From Aminobacter carboxidus (lineage in GTDB: Bacteria; Pseudomonadota; Alphaproteobacteria; Rhizobiales; Rhizobiaceae): a DNA stretch of 64,000 bases. The notes below the pieces were generated by a model. The model did no database searches and was not told where the DNA came from. It worked only from the letters and a program-made list of their open reading frames with translations. The DNA is taken from assembly GCF_014863355.1 (NCBI RefSeq), contig NZ_JACZEP010000013.1, positions 43,375 through 107,374 of the forward strand, in the 5' to 3' direction. The position numbers and the translations under genes are program-made. Of this stretch, positions 7,792 through 18,089 are shown in pieces (position 1 is the first letter of the stretch; every line of letters starts with the position of its first letter).

Positions 7792-8706
7792 ATGCCCCTG
7801 CACATCAACACGCCGCTGCTCGAATCCCGCCCGCTGAGCCTGGCCGCCGGGCGGTCGATCTGGCTGAAGATGGACGCCTTGCAACCATCGGGCTCGTTCA
7901 AGATCCGCGGCATCGGTGCAGCCTGCGAACATCATGCCAAGGGCGGCCAGCGCCGCTTCGTCTCGTCTTCTGGCGGCAACGCCGGCATCGCGGTCGCCTA
8001 TGCCGGACGCCGCCTGTCGATCCCCGTAGCGGTCTTCGTTCCCGAAACGACGACCGGCAAGGCCAAGGCCCTGATCCGCCAGGAAGGTGCCGAGGTGATT
8101 ATCCACGGTGCCTCCTGGCAGGAGGCGAATGAGCGCGCCATGTCGGCCCTCGACCCCGACACCGCCTTCATCCACCCCTTCGACGATCCCCTGCTTTGGA
8201 CGGGCCACGCAACGATGATCGACGAGGTCGTCGCGCAAGGACTTTCCTTCGATGCTGTCGTTCTGTCGGTCGGCGGCGGCGGGCTCATGTCAGGCGTGGT
8301 CGAGGGACTGGCGCGCAACGGGCTGGAACACATCCCGATCGTTGCCGTCGAGACCGACGGCGCGGCGTCGTTGGCTGCCGCGATGGAGGCAGGTCGGCGG
8401 GTGCAACTGCCCGCCATCACCAGCATCGCCACCTCGCTCGGTGCCCGCATGGTCAGCGAGCGCGCCTTCGAGCTGACGCAGAGCCGGCCTGTCGAGAGTG
8501 TGGTGGTCAGCGATCGCACTGCAGTCGACGCATGCCTGCGCTTCCTCGACGATCACCGCGTGCTGGTCGAGCCGGCCTGCGGCGCGACGCTCGCACTTGC
8601 CTATGCGCATTCAGCTTCGCTGGCGCGCTATGAGCGCGTGCTGATGATCGCCTGCGGCGGCGCAACCGCATCGCTCGCCCAGTTGCAGGCCTGGCACGCT
8701 GCCTGA
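7792..8706 (+). CDS. PLP-dependent serine/threonine dehydratase-like enzyme
   Basis: Fold-type II pyridoxal-phosphate enzyme, 304 aa, cytosolic. Lys37 in PSGSFKIRG is the Schiff-base lysine, SSSGGNAG (58-65) cradles the substrate carboxylate, and the tetraglycine GGGG (160-163) binds the PLP phosphate. It lacks the C-terminal ACT-like regulatory domain of biosynthetic IlvA. Length and motifs fit the short catabolic L-serine/threonine dehydratases (eukaryote-like SDS) that form pyruvate or 2-oxobutyrate and ammonia. C256 or C278 near GGA may matter for metal or PLP binding in that branch but I cannot verify this. The gene stands alone between an HxlR gene and a convergent MFS gene. Confidence 0.85.
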   Translation: MPLHINTPLLESRPLSLAAGRSIWLKMDALQPSGSFKIRGIGAACEHHAKGGQRRFVSSSGGNAGIAVAYAGRRLSIPVAVFVPETTTGKAKALIRQEGAEVIIHGASWQEANERAMSALDPDTAFIHPFDDPLLWTGHATMIDEVVAQGLSFDAVVLSVGGGGLMSGVVEGLARNGLEHIPIVAVETDGAASLAAAMEAGRRVQLPAITSIATSLGARMVSERAFELTQSRPVESVVVSDRTAVDACLRFLDDHRVLVEPACGATLALAYAHSASLARYERVLMIACGGATASLAQLQAWHAA

Positions 8707-8728
8707 GCCTGACCGCACCGGCCTTGCG

Positions 8729-9916
8729 CTACGGGCGCCCGGCCAGCCTGCCGATAGCGGCGAAGATCAGCAGCGCTGAAACGCCGAGCAGCATGGTGAA
8801 GGACAGCGACCACGAAATGCCTATTTTGGCCATGGCGAATGCCAGTGCGAACGGCGCGACCGCCGAGACGATCAGCCGGGCCGACATGGCGCGGCCCTGC
8901 AGCCTGCCATAGCCGTCGCTGCCGAACAGCGCCAACGGCAGCGCGCCGGTGACGATGCTGAACAGGCCATTGCCCATGCCGAAGATGATCGCAAACGTCA
9001 TCGCACCGGCGATCGACGGCGCGGTCGCCACCAACACGCCGACGCCTGAAGTCATCAGCGCCGCCGAAATCGCTGCAAGCGTCAGCGGCGGCAGGTTGAT
9101 ACCGACCACCATGTTGATGAAGCGGCTGAGCACCTGGGCGGGTCCGAACAGCGTGCCGACGACAGCAGCGCTGGCGCCGAGCCCGAGGCCTGAGAGCAGC
9201 GGCACCATGTGGACAAGCACCGCAGCGCTCACCAGGTTTTGCACCGAAAGGGCAATCACCATCAGAGCGAAACCGACAGGTCGCACGGCGGCCGCAAGCG
9301 AGCCCTCGACATGGTGGTGCGGTTCGGTAGCGACCTGGCCTTGTCCTGTCCGGCCAAACGACAGCCAGGCATGCAGCGGCAGGCAGACGGAGAGGTTGAG
9401 GGCGGCGAAAACGAGATAGACTGATTGCCACGACATCTGCGCATGCAGTGCCGTGGTGATCGGCCAGAAGGCGGTCGAGGCGAAGCCGGCGATCAAGGTC
9501 AGATAGGTGATGTTGCGCTGCGCGTCGCGTGGCGAGATCTGGACGAGCAGCGCGAAGGCCGCGCCATACTGGACAAGGTTCGAAGCGACCTGGACCGCCA
9601 CCAGCGCGACGACGAAGCTGATCGTATCAGGTGCTGCCGCGCAGGCGACAAGGGCTGCTGCAGCTGCGGCCGAACCGGCCGTCATGATGCGACCGGCGCC
9701 ATAGCGGTCGATCCAGTTGCCGAGCCAGGGCGCTGTCAGCCCGCCGACGAGCAGTGCCGCCGAAAGCGCGCCGAACAGCCACTCGACCGGCCACGACAAG
9801 TCCTTGGCCATGTCAGCGGCGAGAATGGAAAAGCTGTAATAGAGCGTGCCGTAGCCGATGATCTGGGTGATGCCGAGGGCGATGACGGCGGCAATCGGCG
9901 AACGCACGGCGGTCAT
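8729..9916 (-). CDS. MFS transporter, monocarboxylate-porter-like
   Basis: Inner-membrane protein of about 395 aa with 12 predicted membrane segments. Seen: AVIALGITQIIGYGTLYYSFSIL as first helix, NWIDRYGAGRIMTAGS as motif A, and SPRDAQRNITYLTLIAGFASTAFWPI, a pattern seen in the MCT-like/OFA branch of MFS. The start is uncertain. The ATG before TAVRSPIAAVIALG leaves a short cytoplasmic N-terminus as usual; an upstream ATG at 9988 would add 24 polar residues and has no better ribosome site. Substrate unknown. About 290 bases (9917-10209) separate it from the upstream binding-protein gene; I see no gene there. Confidence 0.82.
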   Translation of the reverse strand: MTAVRSPIAAVIALGITQIIGYGTLYYSFSILAADMAKDLSWPVEWLFGALSAALLVGGLTAPWLGNWIDRYGAGRIMTAGSAAAAAALVACAAAPDTISFVVALVAVQVASNLVQYGAAFALLVQISPRDAQRNITYLTLIAGFASTAFWPITTALHAQMSWQSVYLVFAALNLSVCLPLHAWLSFGRTGQGQVATEPHHHVEGSLAAAVRPVGFALMVIALSVQNLVSAAVLVHMVPLLSGLGLGASAAVVGTLFGPAQVLSRFINMVVGINLPPLTLAAISAALMTSGVGVLVATAPSIAGAMTFAIIFGMGNGLFSIVTGALPLALFGSDGYGRLQGRAMSARLIVSAVAPFALAFAMAKIGISWSLSFTMLLGVSALLIFAAIGRLAGRP

Positions 9917-10209
9917 CAGGAATTCGGCTCGCTCTCGGGCTTCGCTGCGCCCTCCTTCCGATTTCCGCTCTGACAGGTCAAGCAACATCGCGTGCTGGTA
10001 CAAGCACACCTCGGCGCACCGATCCAGGTCACGCCCAGGCCCGGCCTGTCATCGAGGCGGAGTCACGATGGTGGTGTTCGGCAGCCCCTACCGGGGTGTC
10101 CCGAGCTAGGGCCGAGCGGGCCGGCACGCACCGGTGCCGAGCCCTCGCCGCGCTGTCTACTCGATGCCAGAGGCCTGTCACAGGGGAACAGGCAGTCGCC
10201 CGGCTTGGC

Positions 10210-11799
10210 CTAGGCGTTGACCCAGCACTTGGTCAGCGCGTGGCCGCCCATCAGGTCGCCATTCGGATCGTCGACCCAGCCGCGAACCCGAGTGCCGGTC
10301 GCATCGATGTAGTTGTTGAACATCGGCACGATGACCCCGCCCTCGTCGCGCAGCATCACGGCCGCCTGGCGGTAGAGATCCTTGCGCTTGGCCTGGTCGA
10401 GTTCGCCGCGCGCCGCAAAGATCAGCTTGTCGAAGTCCTCGCGCAGGAAACGCGTGTCGTTCCACTCGGCCTTGGACAGGTAGGCGATCGAATAGACCTG
10501 GTCCTGCGTCGGCCGCCCGGTCCAGTAGGACATCGAAAACGGCTGCTTGTTCCACACTTCCGACCAGTAGCCGTCGCCAGGCTCGCGTTTGACCTCTAGC
10601 GTAATGCCCGCCTTGGCGGCACTTTGCTGGTAGAGCTGTGCGGCATCGACGGCACCGGGGAAGGCCACATCGGAGGTGCGCAGCAGCACAGGTCCGCTGT
10701 GGCCCGACTTCTTGTAGTGGAACGCCGCCTTGTCGGGATCGTATGTGCGCTGCTCGATGTCGTCGGAGAACATCGCATAGGCAGATGTCACCGGCATGTC
10801 GTTGCCGACCGAGCCGTAGCCGCTGAGGATCTTCTGCACCATCTCCTCGCGGTCGACGGCGTATTTCAGCGCAAGCCGAAGGTCGTTGTTGTCGAACGGT
10901 GCGGTGTTGCAATGGGCGATGAAGACATAGTGCCCCTTGCCCGGCACGTTGCGGATCGTCACGCCCGGCACGCGCTTGATCAGGTCGACGATCTTGGGTT
11001 CGACGCGGTTGATCATGTCGACCTGCCCGCCCTGCAGTGCCGATGTGCGGGCCGTGGCGTCGTTGATGACGACGATCTCGACCTGGTCGGCATGGCCGCG
11101 CTTGTCCGATCCCCAGTAACCCTTGTGCAGTTCACCGACATGGCGCACGCCCGGCTCGTTGACCACCACCTTGTAAGGCCCGGTGCCGATGGCTTCGGTC
11201 GGATTGTCCTTGCCACCATTGGGCTGGATCATAAGGTGATAGTCGCTGACCACGTAAGGCAGGTCGGCATTCGGCTCCTTCAGCGTGATGATGACAGTGT
11301 CGCCATCGGCCTTGACGGTGTCGAACTGCTGCACGAAGGCAAGTGCAGCCGATTTGGAGTTGGCGTCGGCATGACGCTCCAGCGTCGCCACGACATCGGC
11401 AGGCGTCAGGTCCTTGCCATTGTGGAAGGTCACGCCCTTGCGGATCTTGAAGGTCCAGGTCTTGGCATCGTCGGAGGCGCTGTACTCCTCGGCCAGCCTG
11501 TGCTCGATCTCACCGGTCGGCGACGTTTCCAGCATCTGCTCGCCCCAGCAGCGGCCGATGGTGTAGGGCACCTGGCTCGCCCAGGTCGCCGGGTCCTGGC
11601 TGTCGGTGGCGGCACCACCGACCATGCCGGCCTTCAATATGCCGCCCTTGACCGGCGCTTGCGCCAGCGCGGCACCGCTCAGCAGCGTGTTGGCCGACAG
11701 GGCCGTCACGCCGAGCGCTGCGGCACGGCCGAGAAAGTCGCGCCGCGACAGCTGGCCGCTGACAACGAGGCGGCTGAGATGATCGAGTTCACTGGACAT
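10210..11799 (-). CDS. ABC transporter substrate-binding protein, family 5 (peptide/nickel type), Tat-exported
   Basis: 529-aa periplasmic solute-binding protein of the DppA/OppA family. The N-terminus holds a twin-arginine motif (SRRDFLGRAAALG, RR at 19-20) and a hydrophobic stretch ending SGAALA. The mature part has the cluster 5 pattern GEIEHRLAEEYSASDDAKTW, FKIRKGVTFHNGKDLTPADV and WGSDKRGHADQVEI. The start is the ATG 8 bases behind GGAGGAAC. No permease or ATPase gene lies on either side within the window, so it must use components encoded elsewhere or is an orphan binding protein. Oligopeptides are the usual ligands of the family; the actual ligand is unknown. Confidence 0.9.
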   Translation of the reverse strand: MSSELDHLSRLVVSGQLSRRDFLGRAAALGVTALSANTLLSGAALAQAPVKGGILKAGMVGGAATDSQDPATWASQVPYTIGRCWGEQMLETSPTGEIEHRLAEEYSASDDAKTWTFKIRKGVTFHNGKDLTPADVVATLERHADANSKSAALAFVQQFDTVKADGDTVIITLKEPNADLPYVVSDYHLMIQPNGGKDNPTEAIGTGPYKVVVNEPGVRHVGELHKGYWGSDKRGHADQVEIVVINDATARTSALQGGQVDMINRVEPKIVDLIKRVPGVTIRNVPGKGHYVFIAHCNTAPFDNNDLRLALKYAVDREEMVQKILSGYGSVGNDMPVTSAYAMFSDDIEQRTYDPDKAAFHYKKSGHSGPVLLRTSDVAFPGAVDAAQLYQQSAAKAGITLEVKREPGDGYWSEVWNKQPFSMSYWTGRPTQDQVYSIAYLSKAEWNDTRFLREDFDKLIFAARGELDQAKRKDLYRQAAVMLRDEGGVIVPMFNNYIDATGTRVRGWVDDPNGDLMGGHALTKCWVNA

Positions 11800-12097
11800 T
11801 AGACTGCGTTCCTCCAGATGGGCGCGACTTGATGTCGTCATGGTTCCCCAAGGGAATATTGAGTGGGGCATCCGCCACCCAATGGACTGGGTGCGACATC
11901 AAATGCCGCTTTTGGAGCGCGGCGCATTTTGCTTGCCCCAACGTCACGCCCACCATCGCGTTGCTCTTGCCCTGCCTTCAAAGCCGTGTGACGATGTGGG
12001 CGACGGGGAGGAAGTCCACAGACGTTGTTGCCCGCGACGGCCGAACAGGCCGGCCGCCGCATTCAGGGAAAAAATGCCTGAGTGGAGGTCAGCTCTC

Positions 12098-14149
<2,052 letters not shown>

Positions 14150-14345
14150 ACTACGTTGCCGGGCGATCTTCGGGTCGCTCGGCAGTGGTCGCGTGGCTGT
14201 CTGGTGACGGATGGCGGGGAAGCGCTCCGCCATTTCCAACCTAGCAGCCAATTTCCCAGACCGATACAAACCAGTAACTGACAGGCTCGGTACGAGCCTC
14301 ATCGCAACGCTGACGATTGGCCAAGGCGATACCCTTCAATCCGTC

Positions 14346-14392
14346 ATTCCCGACCTCGTGAGCGAGTGAAACGAGCGGTGAGTGTCGGGAAT
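14346..14392. repeat. palindromic element in the intergenic region before msrP
   Basis: Nine-base perfect arms ATTCCCGAC (14346-14354) and GTCGGGAAT (14384-14392) flank a GAG/CTC-rich centre, resembling a short extragenic palindromic element. The whole gap from 14150 to 14692 (about 540 bp) shows no convincing gene; only this element stands out. Confidence 0.5.
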
Positions 14393-14692
14393 CTATGCCG
14401 TGAAAGTCGAGCTGCCGCCACGGTCCAGACCGATGCGCCCAAGGTGCGCCGGTGCCCCTTCAGCGCGAGGCTTTCCCCGAGAACCAGGACTACCCGCACC
14501 CCACAGCCCGTACCAAACAGACAACACAATCCGACCTCGTCCTCCCGGACCACGCAATACGGCAGCTCACATGCCATCAAACTCCCGTGACCAGGAGAAA
14601 CACTTGCCCCTCCCCACGCGTATGTGAACGTGACAGCGTTGATTTCGCCGTCCGCAGGCGCGACCTTGCGGCCGGCCTATTGGAGAACAAGC

Positions 14693-15652
14693 ATGGCATT
14701 CATACACCGCCGCCGGTCCTGGGCGATCTCAGAAGCCCTGGCCACGCCCGAAGAGATGTTCCTCAACCGGCGCAGCATTCTCGCCGGCATGGGCATTGGC
14801 CTCGCCGCTGCCGCCCTGCCCCGTGCGGCGCGCGCCGAGGATGCGGATCCCACCGCTGATCTCTATCCGGCCAAGCCGAATGCGGCCTACAAGCTCGACC
14901 GTGCGCTGACGCCCGAAGAGATCAACGCCAACTACAACAACTTCTACGAATACGGCACCTACAAGGAGATCGCGGCGAACGCCCAGCAGCTCAAGACGCG
15001 GCCGTGGGAAGTTGAGATCGGCGGTCTCGTCGACAAGCCGATGACGCTCGCCATCGACGACCTGATCCGGAAATTCCCGCTCGAGACGCGGCTCTACCGC
15101 CACCGTTGCGTCGAGGCCTGGTCGATGACCATCCCGTGGAGCGGTTTTCCGCTGAAGGCGCTTGTCGCCATGGCGAGCCCCAAGGCGGACGCCAAGTTCA
15201 TCCGCTTCGAGACCTTTAACGACCCGGCGATGGCGCCAGGCCAGAACGACTTCGTCTATCCCTGGCCCTATATCGAAGGCGTTACCATCGAGGAGGCCGC
15301 GCTCGACCTGCCCTTCCTCGTCACCGGCGCCTACGACAAGCCGCTGGCCAAGCAGTTCGGCGCGCCGCTGCGCCTGGCTTTGCCGTGGAAGTATGGCTTC
15401 AAGTCGATCAAGTCGATCCGCAAGATCGACTTCGTCGCCGAGCAGCCGGTCGGGCTGTGGGAGGCGATCCAGCCGAGCGAGTACGGCTTCTGGGCCAATG
15501 TGAATCCGGAGGTTCCGCACCCGCGCTGGAGTCAGGCCAAGGAGCGCGTGCTGCATACCGGCGAACTGGTGCCGACGCAGCTGTTCAACGGCTATGCGGC
15601 CGAGGTCGGCCAGCTCTATGCCGGCAAGGACCCCGCCAAGCTCTACATGTGA
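14693..15652 (+). CDS. msrP: protein-methionine-sulfoxide reductase catalytic subunit MsrP (YedY)
   Basis: Periplasmic molybdopterin enzyme, 319 aa, that repairs oxidised methionines in envelope proteins. A Tat signal is present (NRRSILAGMGIG, RR at 26-27, cleaved after ARA near 49). Cys139 in YRHRCVEAWSM is the molybdenum ligand. The region NYNNFYEYGT, the FNDPAMAPGQ loop and LPWKYGFKSIKSI are characteristic of YedY. Start ATG behind GGAG. The normal partner, the haem membrane protein MsrQ (YedZ), usually follows in the same operon but is not encoded here: the next gene is on the opposite strand. Confidence 0.95.
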   Translation: MAFIHRRRSWAISEALATPEEMFLNRRSILAGMGIGLAAAALPRAARAEDADPTADLYPAKPNAAYKLDRALTPEEINANYNNFYEYGTYKEIAANAQQLKTRPWEVEIGGLVDKPMTLAIDDLIRKFPLETRLYRHRCVEAWSMTIPWSGFPLKALVAMASPKADAKFIRFETFNDPAMAPGQNDFVYPWPYIEGVTIEEAALDLPFLVTGAYDKPLAKQFGAPLRLALPWKYGFKSIKSIRKIDFVAEQPVGLWEAIQPSEYGFWANVNPEVPHPRWSQAKERVLHTGELVPTQLFNGYAAEVGQLYAGKDPAKLYM

Positions 15653-15707
15653 ACATTCGGGCAAAGGCTCCCGCGTTCTCGCGCGTCCAGTTGGACGCGC
15701 GCACGTC

Positions 15708-16130
15708 CTAGTCGGCTTTTGCCTCGACATGCCACCATTTCGGCCGCCCGCCCTTGAACGAGTGGCCAGTCGGCATGAGCTCGGTCGCGCCCGGCTTGTC
15801 GAAGACACCAAGCAGCAGAGCCACGACCGGCGCGTCGTCGACCGCACCAAAGGAGCTGCCGCAGGCCGGGCAGAAGGCACGGCTGGAATAGTCCGACGGG
15901 CGATAGACCGCAGGCGCGCCGCCCGGGCCGGTCCAGGTTACCCGTTCGCTTGGAAACTCGACCCACGCAGCGGTCAGCGCGCCGGTGTGGCGCTGGCACA
16001 TGCGGCATGAGCACGTATGCGGTTTGCCGGCCAGGCCAATCGCCTCAAAACGAACCGCGCCACAAAGGCAGCCGCCGCTGTAGACCTTGGCCTTGGCCGC
16101 GCTTGCCTTGTTCACACCTGCTTTACTCAT
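15708..16130 (-). CDS. CENP-V/GFA domain protein
   Basis: 140-aa zinc-binding protein of the family that includes glutathione-dependent formaldehyde-activating enzyme. Cysteine ligands lie in the usual order: C21 and C23 (GGCLCGAV), C40/C42/C45 (CSCRMC), C87 and C90 (FCPACG). The start is the ATG behind GGGGGT. Most members have no proven enzymatic role, so I do not assign the formaldehyde reaction. A second, divergent member lies at 17526-17942. Confidence 0.88.
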   Translation of the reverse strand: MSKAGVNKASAAKAKVYSGGCLCGAVRFEAIGLAGKPHTCSCRMCQRHTGALTAAWVEFPSERVTWTGPGGAPAVYRPSDYSSRAFCPACGSSFGAVDDAPVVALLLGVFDKPGATELMPTGHSFKGGRPKWWHVEAKAD

Positions 16131-16218
16131 GAAGTACCCCCAAGATGTCTGCGGCCCTGTTTCGCGAAACATGGATTCGCAGCAATGTCGCGCAGCCTTG
16201 TTCGGCTGCCGACAAAAT

Positions 16219-16256
16219 AAAAGCGGCGCCCGAGGATATCCTCGGACACCGCTTTT
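16219..16256. terminator. terminator-like hairpin, A-run left and T-run right
   Basis: AAAAGCGG (16219-16226) pairs with CCGCTTTT (16249-16256) around a perfect 14-bp palindrome (16231-16244). It could act in either direction. No coding gene directly precedes it, so the transcript it ends is unclear; a short RNA from 16131-16218 is possible. From here to about 16495 I see nothing coding. Confidence 0.45.
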
Positions 16257-16497
16257 TGCGGACCGTTCCGCGGGAGGCGGGACGGCAGGTCCGCCGCTAC
16301 GTGGCCAACGTCTTGGGTCGTTGGCAATCTGCTGGACGCGGCGCGTTGCCTAAGCCCGGCACGTTCGGGTGATGCCCCCATCTCCCGACGCACCATCACC
16401 GCGTCCATGTAAAAACTAGGCGCGTCGCGGGGTCCGGGGAATGTTACCAGGGGTTACATGTCACTGTTACGCGGGAGATTTGGCCTGTTTCAGGCAA

Positions 16498-16614
16498 CAA
16501 AAAAGCCGGATCCAAGAAGATCCGGCTGAGTTTGTTTGGAAGTGCCGATTAAGGCTAACCTCCAGAGGGGAACACTCGAGGGCGCTAATGGGAGGAGGAA
16601 CGCGCCCTGGAGAT
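16498..16614 (-). ncRNA. small regulatory RNA resembling the alpha-r14 (NfeR1/suhB) family
   Basis: On the minus strand, a 6-bp stem GGGCGC/GCGCCC (16607-16602 with 16585-16580) displays a 16-base loop containing CCUCCUCCC (16598-16590), an anti-Shine-Dalgarno sequence. A CUCUGGAGG-containing middle segment follows. The 3' end is a perfect 9-bp terminator stem (16527-16519 with 16512-16504) and a run of six U. Exposed CCUCCUCCC loops plus a terminator in about 115-120 nt are the hallmark, as I recall, of the rhizobial alpha-r14 sRNAs (NfeR1 of Sinorhizobium), which base-pair with ribosome sites of transporter mRNAs. A well-spaced promoter precedes it. Ends are estimated. Confidence 0.75.
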
Positions 16615-16620
16615 GATCAA

Positions 16621-16649
16621 TATATGTGCTCTCCTTGCCCAACAAACAA
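16621..16649 (-). promoter_or_regulatory. promoter of the alpha-r14-like sRNA
   Basis: Minus-strand -35 TTGTTT (16649-16644), 17-base spacer, -10 CATATA (16626-16621). The predicted transcription start is about 16614, seven bases downstream, just before the first sRNA stem. Bases 16650-16890 upstream hold no gene I can support. Confidence 0.55.
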
Positions 16650-16922
16650 GCATCTATTTTGCAACGCACGCATGCAAAAACATACAGGCTGTGGTCCAAC
16701 AATGTTAGAATGGCGATAGGACCAGTTTTCACCGCGAAAATCGCCCTTTGGGCATGTTGCAGCGCACACTCGGCATTCACGCGGGTACCGAAACCGGCCT
16801 GAATGCCCTTCATCGGGCAATGCTGGAAAATCGGGCACGACAAGATCATTGTTGCGGCGGAAGCAAAGCCAATAGGCAACATGCCCTGAATGCGACCTGA
16901 AAGATCAAGAGGAGTGCAGGCT

Positions 16923-17425
16923 TTGCGAAAACCATCCGCCATGCTCGGCAGCGCCGTCTTCTTCATCGCCGCGCCTGGCGTCGTCGCCGGCCTCGTACCC
17001 TGGCTGCTGAGCCGGCATTACGGCCTGCCGCTCGCGCCCTGGCCGCTGGTCGTTGCCGGTGCGAGCCTCATCGCAGCCAGCCTCGGTGTGCTGCTCCACG
17101 CCTTCGCGCATTTCGCGCTGGAGGGGCTCGGACCCCTGCCCCGATCGCACCGACAGACAGGCTGGTCATCGGCGGCATCTACCGCCATGTGCGCAATCCG
17201 ATGTATGTCGCCGTGCTGTCGATCATCCTCGGCCAGGCGCTGATCTTCGCGCACTGGCCACTCGCAGCCTATGCCGCGCTCATGGCCGCTGTGATGGCGA
17301 CCTTTGTCCGTCTTTACGAGGAGCCGGTACTCTCCAGGCAATATGGCGACGAGTACGAAACCTACCGGACCAACGTTCCGGGATGGCTGCCGCGCCTGAC
17401 GCCGTGGCGCGGAGCCAGGAGCTGA
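16923..17425 (+). pseudogene. isoprenylcysteine carboxylmethyltransferase-family gene broken by a frameshift
   Basis: The first part (from a TTG behind AGGAG; an ATG at 16890 is also in frame) encodes two membrane helices (SAVFFIAAPGVVAGLVPWLL). About base 17130 the family sequence continues in another frame: GTPAPIAPTDRL then GGIYRHVRNPMYVAVLS and YEEPVLSRQYGDEYETYR, the SAM-binding C-terminus of ICMT/PEMT-like methyltransferases. The shift fits loss of one base, probably a G in CTCGGACCCC. Either a recent mutation or a sequencing error; both halves are otherwise intact, which favours a very recent event or an error. Confidence 0.8.
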
Positions 17426-17431
17426 CTTCCC

Positions 17432-17529
17432 TAGAGCCTGTTCCATTCGGAATGGAACAGGCTCTAACTTTTTGTTGGAGCATGATCTTTTCCGAAAACC
17501 GGCTTCCACTTTTCGGGATCATGCTCTAG
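17432..17529. repeat. rhizobial intergenic palindromic repeat, two hairpins
   Basis: First hairpin: 16-bp perfect arms TAGAGCCTGTTCCATT (17432-17447) and its complement (17451-17466) around CGG. Second hairpin: AGCATGATC (17479-17487) with GATCATGCT (17517-17525) enclosing CCGAAAA/TTTTCGG-like inner arms. I recognise this AGCATGATC-type element as a frequent intergenic repeat in Mesorhizobium and relatives. It sits between convergent genes and overlaps the last bases of the GFA gene. Confidence 0.75.
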
Positions 17530-17942
17530 CCGTGCGGCATTCGCACGAACGTCCGCAACGCCGGGTCCAACGTGTCCCAGCCATGACCGCGGATGGTGTA
17601 GGTGACCGCCTGTGGATGGAACTGGCCCGGATCATCAAGGCTGGCCGCGCTGATCGCGATCAGGTCCGGCATGGCGACGAATGTCAGATAGACCGGCGTC
17701 CCGCAGGTCGGGCAGAAGGCGTGGACCTTTTCGTTGCCGCTGTCGGCGGCGACCCGCCATGTGCTCGCTTCGCCGGTGATCGCCATCTCGGCGCGGCGGG
17801 GGAAAGTCAGGTACGATCCGTGCCCGGTACCGCTACGCTTCTGGCAGTCCAGGCACTGGCAGTGGTTCTCGAAGATCGGCTCGTTGCTGGTTTCATAGCG
17901 GATCGCGCCGCAGGCGCAGCCGCCGGCATAGACCTTGGTCAT
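17526..17942 (-). CDS. CENP-V/GFA domain protein (second copy type)
   Basis: 138 aa with the family cysteine ligands C9/C11 (GGCACGAI), C28/C30/C33 (CQCLDC) and C77/C80 (FCPTCG). Of the two tandem ATGs, the second lies 7 bases from AGGAG and was taken as start. It shares only the motif framework with the product of 15708-16130. The same AGGAGAATGACGATG start context recurs at the SRPBCC gene upstream, so the two may have been copied or co-evolved as an operon with the ArsR gene. Function unproven. Confidence 0.88.
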   Translation of the reverse strand: MTKVYAGGCACGAIRYETSNEPIFENHCQCLDCQKRSGTGHGSYLTFPRRAEMAITGEASTWRVAADSGNEKVHAFCPTCGTPVYLTFVAMPDLIAISAASLDDPGQFHPQAVTYTIRGHGWDTLDPALRTFVRMPHG

Positions 17943-18089
17943 CGTCATTCTCCTGCTGGCAGATTTGTTGGCGCATGGCCCGAAGATCGGTGCCGATCTT
18001 CGGCAAGAATCCTGCGCAAGATCATAGTGCTGGAGCGTCCCTTGCGCCTGGCAAGGCACGCGCGGCGCTCTCATTGGCGCCACAATTGA

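Noticed and set aside
10624..11802. Open frame of nearly 400 codons on the plus strand opposite the substrate-binding protein gene
   Set aside because: Shadow frame; no ribosome site and no recognisable family, while the minus strand has a complete Tat-type binding protein.
16261..16440. Possible structural RNA (SRP, 6S or tmRNA-like) in the gap before the sRNA
   Set aside because: No conserved SRP tetraloop or tmRNA tag/acceptor features could be found; only generic G/C-rich stems.
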